This document shows, piece by piece, positions 5,383 through 5,922 of a DNA stretch of 5,922 bases (within the stretch, counting starts at the first letter, position 1; each line of letters opens with the position of its first letter). Both the position numbers and the translations under genes were made by a program. The stretch lies in contig LQHI01000040.1 in NCBI GenBank assembly GCA_001515185.1, positions 1 to 5,922 of the forward strand, written 5' to 3'. Source of the DNA: Hadesarchaea archaeon DG-33. GTDB lineage: Archaea > Hadarchaeota > Hadarchaeia > Hadarchaeales > Hadarchaeaceae. Under the pieces are notes generated by a model. The model was not told the DNA's origin and made no database searches. It saw nothing but the letters and a program-made list of their open reading frames with translations.

Positions 5383-5422
5383 CACCCTACCTCACTTTTG
5401 TTTGATAAATAAGAACTTTTTC
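5383..5422 (-). promoter_or_regulatory. Peptidase promoter and ribosome binding site
   Basis: On the minus strand GAAAAAG (BRE-like, 5422-5416) precedes TTCTTATTTATC (5415-5404), an AT-rich TATA-like element centred about 32 bases before GTG 5377. GGGTGAT (5389-5383), complementary to the usual archaeal 16S 3' end, lies 5 bases before the start. This predicts a leader of about ten bases or less. Confidence 0.45.
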
Positions 5423-5473
5423 ACCCCCAATTACAAAATACTCGACTAGCAAAACTACGCGGAGACCTCGGGG

Positions 5474-5521
5474 TTAAACTTATAAGTGAAAAGCAATCTC
5501 AAGGATTCAATAGGTGGTAGA
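5474..5521 (+). promoter_or_regulatory. Thermosome promoter and ribosome binding site
   Basis: TTAAAC (BRE-like) runs into TTATAAG (5480-5486), a good archaeal TATA box centred 39 bases before ATG 5522. Transcription is predicted near 5508. The leader then contains AGGTGG (5512-5517) as Shine-Dalgarno. The box sits in a perfect 10-bp palindrome, ACTTATAAGT (5478-5487), so TBP binding itself would not give direction and the flanking BRE would have to. Confidence 0.6.
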
Positions 5522-5922
5522 ATGAGCACACTAGGAGGTAGGGCTGTTCTCGTGCTGCCTGAGGGCGCACGAAGAGTAGTTGGCCGTGATGCCCAGCGCA
5601 TGAACATTATGGCGGCCCGCGTGATAACTGAAGCGGTCCGCACGACGCTTGGACCGCGGGGTATGGACAAAATGTTAGTTGATAGTTTGGGCGATGTTGT
5701 TATTACAAACGACGGTGTTACAATTCTTAAGGAAATGGAAGTCGAACATCCGGCAGCGAAAATGGTTGTCGAAGTGGCGAAGACGCAGGACGATGAAGTT
5801 GGGGATGGAACAACCACAGCTGTGATAATTGCTGGCGAACTCTTGCACGAAGCAGAGCGCTTACTCGACCAAGCCATCCACCCGACGGTAATTGCCTCCG
5901 GCTATCGAATGGCCGCCGAGAA
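5522..5922 (+). CDS. ths: Thermosome subunit (group II chaperonin), N-terminal part, cut by window end
   Basis: Thermosomes are cytosolic double-ring ATP-driven folding chambers. The visible 133 residues are the start of the equatorial ATPase domain and match the family closely: GRDAQRMNIMAARVI (21-35), TTLGPRGMDKML (41-52, nucleotide binding), ITNDGVTILKEM (61-72), HPAAKMVVEVAKTQDDEVGD (76-95) and GDGTTT (94-99), containing the conserved ATP-site Asp (D95). The open frame reaches the last base, so about three quarters of the usual 540-550 residues lie outside. ATG 5522 is supported by AGGTGG upstream and by the family's normal N-terminus (LGG...VLPEG). It diverges from the peptidase gene. 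Which paralogue (alpha, beta or gamma) this is cannot be told from the fragment. Confidence 0.97.
   Translation, partial: MSTLGGRAVLVLPEGARRVVGRDAQRMNIMAARVITEAVRTTLGPRGMDKMLVDSLGDVVITNDGVTILKEMEVEHPAAKMVVEVAKTQDDEVGDGTTTAVIIAGELLHEAERLLDQAIHPTVIASGYRMAAE

Noticed and set aside
5455..5877. A 140-codon open frame on the minus strand opposite the thermosome gene
   Set aside because: The plus strand has an unmistakable chaperonin; the minus frame is low-complexity Ser/Thr-rich antisense.

Overview
This window is archaeal chromosome. The evidence is a 16S rRNA 5' end of archaeal type on the minus strand, a TATA-box binding protein (TBP), a group II chaperonin (thermosome), an archaeal prepilin peptidase and TATA/BRE-like promoters. 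The 16S segment is not enough for me to name a lineage by eye. No mobile elements, CRISPR arrays or tRNA genes were seen.

Layout. At the left, 1-305 (minus) is the 5' part of a 16S gene running off the window, and 306 to about 550 holds its leader and promoter zone. Reading right from there is a tight pair: a 74-aa PRC-barrel protein (635-859) and a gamma-class carbonic anhydrase-like protein (862-1389). A T-rich gap leads to tbp (1561-2100). A second short T-rich gap leads to a second overlapping pair, a full-length ThiI-family protein (2167-3318) and a full-length EPSP-synthase (AroA)-family protein (3309-4586). A prepilin peptidase (4625-5377, minus) converges on the AroA-like gene and diverges from a thermosome subunit (5522 onward), which is cut by the window end.

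The most interesting part is the ThiI-like/AroA-like pair. Both proteins align along their family's whole length and both reading frames are intact. Yet both have lost most of the residues that make the parent enzymes work. The ThiI-like protein lacks the SGGxDS PP-loop and the catalytic cysteine region. The AroA-like protein lacks the DHR motif, the KE pair, the SSQ motif and two conserved arginines. They overlap by 10 bp and look co-translated. I infer two repurposed enzymes that may work together, perhaps on RNA, but the sequence does not reveal the function.

Expression signals are regular. Three genes have a TATA-like box 37-39 bases before the start codon. GAGG lies exactly 8 bases before the start of the PRC, tbp and aroA-like genes. 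The rRNA and tbp promoter zones each contain an inverted repeat built from TATA-like sequence.
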